A stretch of 64,000 nucleotides of DNA from Physcomitrium patens. Taxonomy: Eukaryota; Streptophyta; Bryopsida; Funariales; Funariaceae. Numbering within the stretch: the stretch's first letter is position 1; every line of letters starts with the position of its first letter. Under the pieces are notes generated by a model. The model saw only the letters and a program-made list of their open reading frames with translations. It had not been told where the DNA came from and ran no database searches. A program made the position numbers and the translations under genes. Shown here piece after piece: positions 26,300 through 37,797 of this stretch. The DNA lies in NCBI RefSeq assembly GCF_000002425.4, contig NC_037257.1, forward strand, positions 8,700,247 through 8,764,246. Reading direction: 5' to 3'.

Positions 26300-26391
26300 T
26301 GATACTTTTATATCTTAGACTTGATTGAGCATTTGGTAGCAGCCAGAAGCGCGGCACTTTCTTGAGGCAAACTCTCTCTACCCTGATAGCA
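25107..26391 (-). repeat. Element B 5' LTR (right copy)
   Basis: Plus-strand tips are TGTCATACTATAATTGC and CCCTGATAGCA. On the minus strand it begins TGCTATCAGGG, matching TGTTATCATATGG at the solo copy's end. It includes a (TA)n tract at about 26,252-26,296. Confidence 0.7.
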
Positions 26392-28687
26392 CAATTCTTA
26401 ATCCACCCAATTTCTCAACAATTTAAATTTTTGACTCTTCCACTTATAATCCATTTTAGTACCTTCTGACAAGGAAGAGAAACAAAAAAGAAATAACGAA
26501 AGGATCAGTTCTTGCTGAAGTATCACCCCAAGCAAGAATATTTCCAATTTTAATTACTACACAATACTATTGGTGTGTAAGAGTGATCCTAAGTAATCTT
26601 AGTTATGAAAAAGAATTCCGTACTGGGATGGCAAGGAGTCCAAACTCTCATTTTTTTTTTGTTTTTTCACAATAGGACAATTAAAAGATTAGCTATTATA
26701 ATAGTTAACAACAAAAGTTACGTTACAAAAATAATTCTTTGAAAACAAATCACACCACATTGAAGAAGAAATCACCTAATTGCATCTTTAGTCAACCTAT
26801 CACTTGTTAATGAACTTCCAAAATATGTGACTCCTTTCCTAGCTGATCTCAAACTAAACGTTCTAAATAATGATTTAAGGCTTAAAGATAATGGATTAAA
26901 GGTTCTATCTACTTTCTTCAATCTACATCTATAAGAGAGATTGGAGACTTACGTTTCTTGCATCTTCCTCTTAGATTCTATCCTCCAACTTCTAGCTCTC
27001 GCTCTTTGTATTCAAGCAATTTTTTAAAATTTCAAAGAAAGAATAATTGACAAGGTTCAAGGACTTACTTGGTTGCTAGCTATTAATGCTTTCCTTCTTT
27101 TCTTGTACTTCTTTGCTTCAACCACAAATTTTGTTAGCAAAATGAATTTAAATTCAATGAAGTTTGTTGAAAAGATACTCACCTTAGATTATGATTTGAA
27201 CTTGTTGGACTTCTTCCTTCTTCTTTTCTTCTTTTTTCTTTGTTTTTTCTAAATTCCATCTAGCTAAATTTTCTAACTATCTCTTCTTCTTTTGTTGATG
27301 AAAAATTCTCTTGAGATTCCCTCTACACTACTAATACTAACATTTAACTACTCAAATTCTACTTCGGATTAGAAATAACACTATTACAAAAAAATTAATT
27401 AATGAATAAATAAAAAATATATTAACTTACTTCAATATATTAAACTATCATGCATGAAGAAAAATAATTAAATTATTAAATAATTAAAATAATAATATTA
27501 ATAAATAAAATTAAAATTAAGAATTTAATTATTAAAATAATTTTAAAAAACTTAAAAGTAAAATTAAATATTAGTTTAGTTTTTTTAATTATTAAAATAA
27601 TTAATTTATTTTAATATTATTATTTTTAATTTATTTTAATATTATTAATTTTAATTTATTTTAATATTATTAATTTTAATTTATTTTAATATTATTAATT
27701 TTAATTTATTTTAATATTTTAATTTATTTTAATATTTTAATTTATTTTTATTTTTATTTTTATTTTTTATTTTTTATTTTTTTATATTTTCAATTTAAGT
27801 TTAAATTTTTTATTATAATTTAATAATTAAGAAAAAAAATTTTAAAATACAAAGTTTATAAGTATAACGTAAAATCAGTAATGTAAATGAGTGAAAAGAT
27901 AGAAATCACTAACCTCAATTGTATTCCACTTAAGGCAGCAACCTCTTTCCACTCTAAAAATCGCCACAATTTTAATTTTCATACAATAGCACCAAATTTT
28001 GCACCACTAAAATTCCAACTTGAAGGTTCTTCTACTCAGAATTTTCCAATATTAAATTGTCACCAGGCACTAAGAGATGCCTTTCTAAACATGAGATACA
28101 TGAAACTGCCAAGGCAGTGAATCCCTTTCTAGTCTAAAACTCACTATAAATTCGTATCAATTCCAATTTGAACATGAAATAGCTTTTTGAAAAGCTAACA
28201 TCAAGATACACAATCTCAAAAAGTTTCACTATCAAATATGCAACATATAAAAACTGATTGATGAAAACCTGAGAGCAACTTGGAGTATACAAAACTGCCA
28301 AGATAGTGAACCCCCTTCTAATCAAAAATCCACTCAAAATTCAATTTTAGTCCAATTCAAACATGTGATAGCTTTTTAGAAAGCTCACATCAAGATACAC
28401 AACCTCAAAAAGTTTGAAGTTGAAACACGCAACAAATAAAAACTGATTGACGAAAACCCGAGAGTAAATCAACAATCAACTCAACAATGAAATTTTTACT
28501 ATCTTGTAAAGTAAGAAATAGAAATGCTTTGTTTACACTAATAAGGAAGAGATGTAGAACACTTACCAATGATGAAGAGCTACTTGAATTGCTCACTCAA
28601 AAAAACCAAGCACAATCAATTACAACAAGCAACTTCACATCCACACACACCTATTAGAAGCACCATCTCCTAGCAAATGCACCAAAA
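26392..28687. other. Interior of element E, right part
   Basis: About 2.3 kb with no retroviral domain. From 27,400 to 27,860 it is almost pure A/T with repeated TTTTAATATTATTAATTTTAA units. A weak tandem repeat follows (27,932-28,479). Short open frames here show no family similarity and are probably chance. Confidence 0.6.
27932..28479. repeat. Tandem repeat, period about 188 bp, in element E
   Basis: AAACTGCCAAGGCAGTGAA at 28,104 recurs as AAACTGCCAAGATAGTGAA at 28,292, and the following 180 bp match well (AGCTTTTT-AAAGCT, CTCAAAAAGTTT, AAAACTGATTGA). A third, more diverged unit starts near 27,932 (AAGGCAGCAACCTCTTTCC). Such tandem repeats next to one LTR are common in Tat-type elements. 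Confidence 0.75.
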
Positions 28688-29220
28688 TGTGAGTGTAAAA
28701 ATTCACTCTTCAACCCAAGTTACAAGATAGTCTCAATTAAGAATTTCTCGTAATTGGTGGTATAAAGTGAACTAAGCAAATAACAACCACAATAAAAAAA
28801 AAAAAACAACCACAAAGCAATTGAAATTAATGATATGAAGCAATTACAATACCCAAAACTAAGTCACAGTCTGTTCACTATGTTTTTATCTAGTAAAAAG
28901 TAAAAGTAAAAAATAAAAAGTATTTTTTATAGATGTTTAATTTTATTATCTTTCCAATGACATAAAAAACATATAAATCCGAATTACTATGAATAAGTTA
29001 TGAAGTTTTAAAGATATGAAGTAAATACTTGAAAAGTGAAGTGAAAATATTTTACCTCAAAGGTAACTTGCTTATAGATCAAGGGTTCCAGCCTCACCAA
29101 GGCTCACATGTAGTGTATAAGGGTGTTTGAGAGAGGCCACAAAGCCTTAGTCTTATCCTCCTAACTACCTTCAAGGTGCTACAATTCATATGGGACTTAT
29201 ACACTTTCCTTCTTATAAGG
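28688..29220. repeat. Element E right LTR, first part
   Basis: Starts TGTGAGTGTAAAAATTCACTC and follows the left LTR until CTTATAAGG. There element C is inserted, with TAAGG (29,216-29,220) as the left target duplication. Confidence 0.85.
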
Positions 29221-29309
29221 TATCACAAACATATATATTTACCTCAATAGTTACTTATATGATTAAGTAGAAGTAGGTAAAATAGAATAATTTCATAAAG
29301 TCTTCTAGA

Positions 29310-29328
29310 GAAGCTTCCTAGAAGCTTC
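29310..29328 (+). promoter_or_regulatory. Paired GAAGCTTC palindromes in U3 (heat-shock-element-like)
   Basis: Two GAAGCTTC units 11 bp apart (29,310-29,317 and 29,321-29,328), each of the GAAnnTTC form used by heat-shock factors. The same pair is at 36,660-36,678 in the 3' LTR, and a related palindrome sits at the same place in element A and D LTRs. The spacing is one base off a perfect continuous heat-shock element. Function is inference. Confidence 0.4.
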
Positions 29329-29544
29329 ATAGATGCGGTTTTGACTTTAGATGTATTCGTAGGTTAGAAACTTGGCCAAAAAGCTAACCATGTATTGGTA
29401 GCTTGTGGAATAAGTTACCTCCGTGTAGTAGCTTGTAGGACAAGCAAACTACGTGGCGCATACATAGATAACTTGCCTTGCAAGATAAGACATGTGGCTA
29501 AGAAAGTCAACACATGTTGGAGGTCTTATAGGACATCGCCATGT

Positions 29545-30877
29545 TGTCATGTTGTAGTTCGGCTATTATATGAAAATAATGTAATTATGTAATTAGTATA
29601 TAATTTATTAAGTAACATGGTGAGAGCCATGTTAGTAGATTTTAGTTGGTTATAGAATATAATTTGATTATTACCTTGATAAGAGATTGTTTAAAAAGAT
29701 TATTATAGAATTTGAATAACTTTAATTTCCTTTTGATAGTGGCTTTTAAGATTGGTTTTGGTTGATAGTAACTTCTAAATATTTAGAATCACCTTTGTTA
29801 GACATTGGTGACCTTTGAAAACTTCTTTTGGTTCTTCTATTTGGTGTTTAGAGCATAAATTATGTAAATCTTATAAGAAAAAGGATTGAAGAAGGATTTT
29901 GGTAGCAAAGGGAGTAATTAGGGCACCAATAAAGATGAATGGAGATGAATAATGAAAATCTCCATTCCTATTGGTCAAAAATCATGACCAATGGGCTTTG
30001 AGGAGGCTGTCCGAAGCCATATTAGAGATTAGGGTTAGTATCTCGAGGCATTTGAGTTTTGAAGACTAGGTTCAGAAGGTTTAGGTTTTTGGCTATGGTT
30101 TTGGTGCAAGTTTTGTGTCATTTGGGGTTTTTATGAAGAAGTTATGGGCGCTCAAAGTTAAGGTGTTAGTTTTTGGACCTACTGTCACTCTTTGGGGCAT
30201 TGCGCATGCATACAGATAGAAAACGAGGATTGGCGACTGGAGTTGGAGAGAGCACTTTTTCCGCTACAATTTATGCCTACTATTTGTCAAATTCCAAACT
30301 TTGATGAAGGAGATATTGGCAGTTGAAGTCAGCGCTTGGAATCTAAAGGTAGTAAGTAGCCCGATTTACTTGTACTTGTGATTTGAGCTATATCTTAGAC
30401 AATTTGACGAGGTTTTGACTCAAAATTTCCAAGATTGTGTATAATCTTGTTGTAAAACTTTCTACATAAGTTTTGTGGAATTTGGAGTTTGGATTTTTGA
30501 GATATAGGGAAAATAGTTTTTGGGTGCTTGTAAGTTAGGGTTTTGTGCACCTGCTAGGGTTTCTAAGATGCTGAAAGATCGGTGATAGATGTACGGTTCA
30601 TTTTTGTTGTAGTAAGGGTTAAGAATAGCATCTATCTTATGTATAAATTTGAAACAAACTTAACGGTTGGATCGAGATATATGAGATCCTAAATTCTGAT
30701 GTAAAAAGGTCTTTGTGGGAAGAAAAATGTTTTGAAGGATTTTAATATATTTTGAGTTTTTATACAAAGCAAAGAGGATTTTTGGGAGCTAAGGCATAAT
30801 ATACAAGTGAAACCTAAATTCTCTACAACTAGATATCCAGTGTATTCCCAGATAGCAAATCATGCCATATGATAACA
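29545..30877 (-). repeat. Solo LTR of the B family inside C 5' LTR
   Basis: A 1,333-bp insert with tips TGTCATGTTG and CATATGATAACA. It is colinear with the left LTR of B, for example CTCCATTCCTATTGGTCA at about 29,961. It interrupts the C LTR between GACATCGCC and TAGCTCTTAG, which are adjacent in the 3' LTR at about 36,885-36,902. No coding content. It is less AT-rich than the LTRs of element B itself, so it is probably younger. Confidence 0.85.
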
Positions 30878-31317
30878 TAGCTCTTAGTTAGATAGTATAT
30901 ATGGAGGCAAGAGTGAAGCCTTCTTCACTCTTGTCAACGCCTTTCTAGTCTTGGTCTTGTTTCAAGACTTTCTAGTCTTCTTGTTTTTAGCAATAGCCAT
31001 TCTAGTTAATATTACATCACCTTTTGAGTGACTTTCTAATTCTCTTCAGTGATAGAAGAATGTATTGAGGATTCCCTTTCTTCGAGATTCAGGTCCTTGA
31101 CAGTTTGATAAGAGTGCTAACATATTGTTTGTGTCTTGTTCTAGAAGTGAGTGGATTATTCCACTTCTGTTATTATATTTTGAAGGTTGCGGACCACCCA
31201 TCTTTAAAAAAATATATATATTTTCTAACATTGATCTTTTCCTTAAAGAGAGTAGATTACCCCTCTTTGTGGGATTTGTTTTTAGAGGTTGCGGATTATC
31301 CTCCTCTAATTTAACTT

Positions 31318-32350
31318 TTGAATTCTTTTGAATTGTCTATGGAAGGAAAGATTATGGATGCTACTCTCAACGGAAGTGAGAATAGATTTGCAACTACAAC
31401 AGATCTTCATGAGCTTGTCAATACTCTAAGAGTGGAAATTTCACATATTTCCAACATAAATTATAGAAGTACTATGCCTACGCCTATGGAAGAAGTTCAA
31501 AGTCTGCGATAAGAAGTTGTGCAGTTGAAAGAAGCAAGTAAATCAATGTCACAACCAAATCCAAGGAGTTTTATTTCTATAAGTATGAGAAGGACAATGA
31601 TTAGTATGCTTGAGAAGTTTGATGGAACAAAATCAAAATTTTGAAGATTTTTGCAACAAATCAAGCTCTATCTAAGGTTGCACCCTTTCCAATATCCTGA
31701 TGGATTTATCCAAGTTGGATTTATAGGCGCACAACTATCAGGAAGTGTTCTCTCTTGGTTTGCATCTTTAATAGAAAAAGATTCACAACTCATTTACGAT
31801 TTGAATTCATTTCTAGAAGTGTTTACAGCCACATTTCAAAAAAGTGATCGAGAACGAGTAGCAAAGATCAAGCTTCTATTGTTACGACAAGGATCATAAT
31901 CAGCCACTGTATATGTTGCCAAATTCCAAAATCTTACTTGCAACGTGGATTGGAACGACAAAGCACTTATTAATCAATTTCGATATGGATTGAAGGATAG
32001 AGTCAAAGATTTGTTATTAATAATATCGAAAATAGAATCTTTGAAATAATTTATTATTCAAGCTATTGCATGCAATAATCATTTATTTAAAAAGCATCAA
32101 GAACAAAGATTTAGTTGGAGAGGAACAAGTCAAGTAATGGCGATAGCTTCTAAATTTTTTGAAACATATTTGTCAAAGTCGGAACTAATACAAATTGATA
32201 CGATATGTTTTAAACCTTTCACGAAGTAGGAAAAGACTCGATGTCGCCAAGAGAGATTATATTTATATTATGGAGAAGCTAAGCACACTGCTCAATATTG
32301 TCCAAAGAAGCAACACAATTACAAAATGAAGAGCACAATTACCAAAGAAG
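31318..32350 (+). pseudogene. Element C gag remnant
   Basis: Gag-like N-terminus (MDATLNGSENRFATTTDLHE), then the retrotransposon gag core (LHPFQYPDGFIQVGFIGAQL, GSVLSWFASL) at 31,651-31,899. A zinc-knuckle-like segment with C..C...H....C spacing lies near 32,240-32,310. Fossil. Confidence 0.8.
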
Positions 32351-32507
32351 ATAGTGTGTTGAAAAACGAGTTTCTCCAGCTACAATAGGGACTGTGGAGT
32401 TGGAATCATGTGCAACACTTAGTAAAGGTCCTATCTTCTCCTCATTCCCCTTACCTTGTTTTATAATAAAAGTATATTAAGGACCTAATAATCACAAAGT
32501 CTTTGCC

Positions 32508-34376
32508 TTGTTAGATTCAGGAGCCTCAACATGTTTTATAGACGAAGATTTTACCAAAAATCAAAAAATACCTTTAGTAAAGAAAGTTAAATCCATACAT
32601 GTAGAAGTCATAGATGGTCGTTTTTTGTCTTCTGGAAATGTTATCCATGAAACTATTCCTTTAGATATAGCAATTAAAGTTCATAATAGCATAGTAGTAT
32701 TTAATGTAATAAAATCTCTCTCTAAACCGATTATTTTAGGATTACCATGGCTAGAAAAATATAACCCTCAAATAGATTGGATTTCTCGTAATCTTGACTT
32801 TCCTGATAGTATAATCCAAGATCAAGTTAGCAAAATAAAAGTATGTAAGTCCAGTACATCCAAACCTTTATAAATAGGTATAAAAGCTTTTATGCATGCT
32901 ACAAAAGAAGGATCATCTTTTATTATATATGCTACATCCATTTCTAATGGTGAAACAACATTGAGTGGTATTTCTAAGCAATATCGAGAATTCCAAGCCA
33001 TTTTTTTTAAAAAAAATACAGATATTCTTTCTGAGTATCGACCTTATGATTATTCAATTGATCTATAAGAAGGAATTCAACCACCATTCGGACCAATCTA
33101 TAGCTTATCGCAGAATGAGTTGGCAGCATTAAAGGAGTACATTGATGAGAATTTGGCAAAGAACTTCATACGCCATTCTAAATTTCCAATCGGGGCTCCT
33201 ATCTTATTTGTAAAGAAGAAAGACGGATCTCTATGAATGTGTGTGGATTATCAAGGACTCAATAAGATCACCATCAAAAATAGGTATCCTTTGCCTTTGA
33301 TTTCAAGACTTCTTGACCAAATCAATCAAGCAAAGATCTATACCAAAATAGATCTACAAAGAGCATACAACTTAGTTCATATCAAAGAAGGAGATAAATG
33401 GAAGACTGCTTTTTGAACTAGGTATGGACATTTTGAATATAATGTCATGCCTTTTGGATTCACGAATGCATTGGTTGCTTTTCAACATCTTATGAATGAT
33501 ATTTTTTGTGAATTTTTAGATGATTTTATTGTTTGCTATTTAGATGACATTCTAATCTACTCTAAGAACATAAAAGAACATGAGCTTCATGTTTGTCGCG
33601 TGTTACAGAAACTTACAAATGTAGGATTATATGCCAAATTGGAAAAGTGTATATTCCACACTACTCAAGTTGACTTCGTAGGATACATCATTTCTAATGA
33701 AGGCCTAATGATGGATCCCAAGAAAATTCAAACTATCATAGATTGAAAGATTTCAAGAACAGTATGAGATGTGCAATGTTTTTTGGGCTTTGCTAATTAC
33801 TATCGAATCTTAATCAAGAATTTTTCTCAAGTTGTAGCTTCACTTACACGTTTGACTTATAAAGACAAACTTGAGTGGAATAAAGAAGCAGAAGCATAAT
33901 TTAATGTTTTAAAGAAGGAATTTATTTCTGCACCAATCTTATATTCCATTGACTTCTCCAAGCTATTTTTTATGGAAACAGATGCGTCAGATTTTGATAT
34001 AGGTGTTGTGTTGCTACAAATGGGAACGGATGACAAACTCCATCCAATAGCTTTCCATTTGAAGAAATTTTCAGCATTCGAGATTAATTATGAGATCCAT
34101 GACAAAGAGCTTCTTGCAATCGTGGATTCATTTCAAGAATGGATTTATTATCTAGATGGCACCTCAAGATCAGTTACTGTATATACAAACCATAAGAACC
34201 TCGAGTACTTCACGTCAGTACGTGTCTTAAATCGTCATCAAGTCCGTTGGAGCATGTCTTTTTCTAGATTCAATTTTAAGATCACTTATCGATCCAAAAA
34301 ACAACAAGGTCTATCGGATGCTCTTTTTAGACGTTCTTATCTTGGACCAAAAGAAAGAGATGCATCTTTTGATTAA
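32508..34376 (+). pseudogene. Element C protease, RT and RNase H remnant
   Basis: Retropepsin active site LDSGASTCFID at 32,508. RT follows, with the palm box CYLDDILIYSKN at about 33,530-33,570 and the GYIISNEGLMMDP thumb motif. RNase H begins METDASDFDIGVVL at 33,972, with NHKNLEYFTSVRVLNRHQVR, a form I associate with Tcn1-like chromoviruses. Fossil. Confidence 0.85.
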
Positions 34377-34429
34377 CAAAGATCAATTCTCTTGAAGCCC
34401 GAGTATTTTTATCTTTGAGCTATAAAGTC

Positions 34430-35772
34430 AATATTGACTATTGATTCAATATTTGTAAAGCAAATTCAATCAAGCATGTCCTTTGATTCTCTTCTTTGGG
34501 ATATCAAGGATACTTCTTCTAAGTCCCATGATACTTCCAAGTTTGAATTCAAGAATAATCAATTATATTTCAAAGGACGCCTGTATGTTCTAGAAGGTGA
34601 AGCCCGATTACGTATTCTTCAAGCTCGTCATGACTTTCCAGCAGCAGAACACTTTGGATACAATAAAACTTTGGAACTAATATCGAGGGATTTTTGGTGG
34701 CAGCAAATATGGAAGGCAGTCAAAGATTTTGTACAATCTTGTGATATTTACTCAAGATCAAAAACTCATCGTCATCGACCTTACGGACTTCTTTAGCTGT
34801 TACCTATTCCAGAACAACCATGGTCTTCTGTTTCTATGGATTTCATCACAGATCTTCCAATCTCAACTTCTTATGACTCTATATTTGTGATAGTAGATTG
34901 TTTTATCAAGATGGCACATTTTGTACCATGTACAAAAATTTTACAGGTAAAGAAAAGCTAAGCTTTTCATTAACAATATCTATCACTATCATAGATTGCC
35001 AAAGGGATATTATATCGGATAGGGAGATTCAATTTGTATCAAGATTTTGGAGAACCTTATTTAAGATTCTAAAGGTGGATATAAAGCTTTCTTCAACTTT
35101 TTATCCTCAAATTAATGGACAAACAGAACGGATAAATCAAGTTTTCGAGTAGTATTTGAAATGTACCATCAACTATCATTAAGATAATTGGACAACTCTT
35201 TTACCATTGACAGAGTTTGCATATAATAATTTGGTACATTCTTCCATTCAACAAACACCTTTCTTTGTCAATTATGGTCATCATCCACGTGTTGATACTT
35301 TTGACTTTTTAAAAGTTGATAATCCTGCGGTAGAAGATTTAGCAAATTACTTATTAGAGCTACATACAACAATGAAGATACAATTAAAAGAAGCTCAAGA
35401 ATGAAAAAAGACTAATGTAGATGCCTATTATAATGAGTAACCACAATATAATATGGATGATAAGGTATGGTTACTTTCTCGTAATATTAAGACTACTCGT
35501 CCTTGTGATAAATTAGATTATTATAGGCTTAGACCTTTTCCTATTTGTGAACAAATCAATTCTGTTGCCTATCGATTACATCTACCGAAGTCTTTGAAGT
35601 TCCATCCTGCATTTCACGAGTCTCTTTTGCAGCCGTATAAGACAGTGAATATCTTGGGAAGAAGACAAATGCTACCTCCTCCTATAGAAGTAGATAATAA
35701 CCAAGAGTTTGAGGTGGAAGAAGTCTTAGACTCAAGGTGGCATCGAAATAGGGTCGAATATCTTATTCATTA
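34430..35772 (+). pseudogene. Element C integrase remnant
   Basis: Zinc-binding HHCC region (RHDFPAAEHFGYNKTLELI...CDIYSRSK), then the catalytic core with STFYPQINGQTERINQVFE and the hydrophobic FAYNNLVHSSIQQTPFFVNYGHHP-type block (35,207 onward). The GPY-like/C-terminal part is at 35,453-35,770. The expected chromodomain end is overtaken by the inserted LTR fragment. Fossil. Confidence 0.85.
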
Positions 35773-35778
35773 ACGCAG

Positions 35779-35866
35779 TGTTGGGATAGAGAGAGTTTGC
35801 CTCAAGAAAGTGTTGGGCTTCTGGCTGCCTCTAAATGCTCAAACAAGTCTAAGATATAAAGTATCA

Positions 35867-35912
<46 letters not shown>

Positions 35913-35970
35913 TTCTTTTTAGGATAATTACATCAAAACATAAGCCCAAGTACCAAGAAAACTTCCAAGT
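35779..35970 (+). repeat. B-family LTR fragment with (TA)n inside element C
   Basis: About 190 bp are the reverse complement of 26,180-26,391, the U3 tip of the B 5' LTR, including AGAGAGAGTTTGCCTCAAGA, the (TA)n tract and CCAAGTACCAAGAAAAC. Element C sequence resumes at AACGACATCCATCAAAACT, as in A at 14,433. It is a truncated insertion in the opposite direction to element B. Confidence 0.75.
35869..35907. repeat. (TA)n microsatellite
   Basis: TA tract within the inserted LTR fragment. The homologous LTR end at 26,252-26,296 carries the same tract. Confidence 0.95.
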
Positions 35971-36570
35971 CTTTCATCAACGACATCCATCAAAACTAAG
36001 ATGAAGAATAGCAAACCTTTGCTATAAAAGAAATAAGATCAAAGGAAAATAACATTCTACCTTCTATCTTTCATTGTAGCTTCTGTGTATTTTTGATGAC
36101 ACGGAGCACCAACAACCAACACATTCAACTCAAGAGCTTTCATTTGCGGACTTACCAGATGAGACATTGTAATTTTTACAACCTTCAAGATGATGAAATC
36201 GAGATGAAGATCCTCAAGAACGACATATCCTTCTTCAAATAGATGGCGAGATACAATGTGTTTGGTATCACGACCTTGGAAGAGAATCCTGATGTTTAGT
36301 GATTTTATTAGAGCTAGGAACTACTCCTGACAATGTTCCAAATGTTTTATTTGAAGGAAGTTATAAAGGCCTTAACAATGACCAAATAACAGGGTGGTCT
36401 TCTCGCCTTGGTATGGGACACTATAGATGGTTGAGAGGACCTATCAACCATCTTTGAAGAGAGCAAAGATTAGAGTATGTAGTAAATATAATTCACAGCA
36501 TCTTGGACTTTCTCAACATATGAAGACCACTCCTCATGGAACTCGTTCCTAGAAGAGGGGGGGGAGGTAA

Positions 36571-37118
36571 TTTCATGGACATATATATTTACCTCTATAA
36601 TTACTTATATGATTAAGTAGAAGTAGATAAAATAGAATAATTTCATAAAGTCTTCTAGAGAAGCTTCCTAGAAGCTTCATAGATATAATTTTGACTTTAG
36701 ATGTGTTTTTAGGTTATAAACTTGGCCAAAAAGATAACCATGTATTGATAGCTTGTGGAATAAGTTACCTCCGTGTAGTAGCTTGTGGAACAAGCGAACT
36801 ACATGGTGCATACATAGATAACTTGCCTTGCAAGATAAAACATGTAGTTAGCAAAGTCAACACTTGTTGGAGGTCCTATAAGACATCGCCACGTAGCTCT
36901 TAGTTAGATAGTATATATAGAGACAAGAGTGAAGCCTTCTTCACTCTTCTCAATGCCTTTCTAGTCTTAGTCTTATTTCAAGACTTTTTATTTTTCTTGT
37001 TTTTGGCGATAGCCATTCTAGTTAATATTACATCACCTTTTGAGTGACTTTCTAGTTCTCTTCAGTAATAGAAGAGTGTATTGAGGATTCCCTTTCTTTG
37101 AGATTCATGTCCTTGACA
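36571..37118 (+). repeat. Element C 3' LTR
   Basis: Preceded by the purine tract at 36,551-36,567. It starts TTTCATGGACATA, where TGTCATGG is the likely original form, ends CCTTGACA and is uninterrupted. TATA-like tagtatatatagag at about 36,907. Confidence 0.85.
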
Positions 37119-37797
37119 CGAGGATTACATTAACCACTGGTCGTCCTATTATCTACTAGAAGGACCAACATTTTTTAAATTTTGACCTCACTATGATATT
37201 CAAAAATATCCAATTAGCTTGGAAATCTTATGTGGCCTTCAATTCTTGCTCAACTTCTTCATGAAGACTCCCAAAGTGGTAAAACTCATTTTTATCAAGA
37301 TCTTAAAAATTGCTCTAAAAATTTCTAAAATTTCTAAATAAATTCTAAATAAATTCTTAAAAATTTTATAATATTTTTATAATACTAATTTCTATTTAAG
37401 GCTATTTTTTATCTTAGAAATTTTTGATAATAATATAAATCAATTTAAATCCACTATAAATCTTATTTTTTTATATCAATAACTAAAATGAAATGAAGTT
37501 TTTTTTCATGCTTCTTCTAACTACTAACATTTATAGTTTTTATAAGTAGTACATATAGATAAAAGACCAATATAAATATTATTATTAATAAATAATCCTC
37601 AATATTCAAAAATAAATAAAAATACTAAATCAGTGAAGATAATTGCTTCTAAGACTTACTGAGATTTTATTTCCACCACTAACATTCTAATTTTCTATTT
37701 TTCTAAGGATTTCTATACTATATCTTGTGATTTAAAGCATTCTAAATGCATATTTTTATCTTAAAATAATAAGTGAATCAATTTGATGACTCACACA
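37119..37797. repeat. Element E right LTR, second part
   Basis: Resumes the E LTR (attacattaaccactggtcgtcc) after the C target duplication and ends GACTCACACA. It is followed by TACTC, the E target duplication, and then element D gag. Confidence 0.85.

Larger units (their letters stand above)
17288..26391 (-). mobile_element. Element B: Tat/Athila-like Ty3/gypsy fossil inside E
   Basis: A minus-strand element of 9.1 kb with long LTRs (17,288-19,129 as 3' LTR and 25,107-26,391 as 5' LTR). The LTRs share blocks such as CTCCATTCCTATTGGTC (17,701) and its counterpart at 25,405. The interior reads gag (24.96-22.9 kb), protease (22.76-22.46 kb), RT part and RNase H (21.8-20.9 kb) and integrase (20.7-19.4 kb). 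RNase H words such as RLARWILLLEEFDYIVECK and HLSRLSDQIDEALI resemble the non-chromovirus Tat/Athila branch. It is broken in many places and old. Confidence 0.8.
29221..31102 (+). repeat. Element C 5' LTR, split by a solo LTR
   Basis: Starts TATCACAAACATA and ends CCTTGACA. Matches the 3' LTR on both sides of the insert at 29,545-30,877. Over its first 200 bp about one base in ten differs from the 3' copy by eye, mostly G/C in one and A/T in the other. Confidence 0.85.
29221..37118 (+). mobile_element. Element C: Tcn1-like Ty3/gypsy chromovirus fossil inside E
   Basis: Plus-strand element, 7.9 kb including a 1.3-kb solo LTR in its 5' LTR and a smaller LTR fragment near its 3' end. The flanking 5-mers TAAGG and CGAGG (37,119-37,123) differ only by C/T and G/A, so they look like one decayed target duplication. 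Parts are gag 31.3-32.35 kb, protease 32.5-32.9, RT 33.05-33.75, RNase H 33.97-34.37, integrase 34.43-35.45, a C-terminal tail to 35.77, a purine tract (agaagagggggggggagg) and the 3' LTR. It is the best preserved of the three chromoviruses but has many breaks. Confidence 0.85.
15749..37797. mobile_element. Element E: non-autonomous LTR retrotransposon (LARD-like) carrying B and C
   Basis: Two direct LTRs of about 1.2 kb (15,749-16,957 and 28,688-37,797 less element C) share tips of the type TGTGAGTG...ACTCACACA. They flank about 2.6 kb of own interior (16,958-17,287 and 26,392-28,687) in which no gag or pol was recognised. The target duplication is TACTA/TACTC. Just inside the right LTR, read on the minus strand, is TTTTGGTGCATTTGCTAGGA. 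It resembles the TTGGCGCC-type primer-binding site of plant Tat/Athila elements and argues for minus orientation, but the left inner side also has a TGGCAACC start, so orientation is left open. Confidence 0.75.

Noticed and set aside
27887-28120. 77-residue ORF inside element E
   Set aside because: It overlaps the tandem repeat units, has no family similarity, and E otherwise lacks coding content.
29545-30877. Host gene or unique spacer inside element C
   Set aside because: It matches the LTR of element B along its length and interrupts an LTR whose other copy is continuous.
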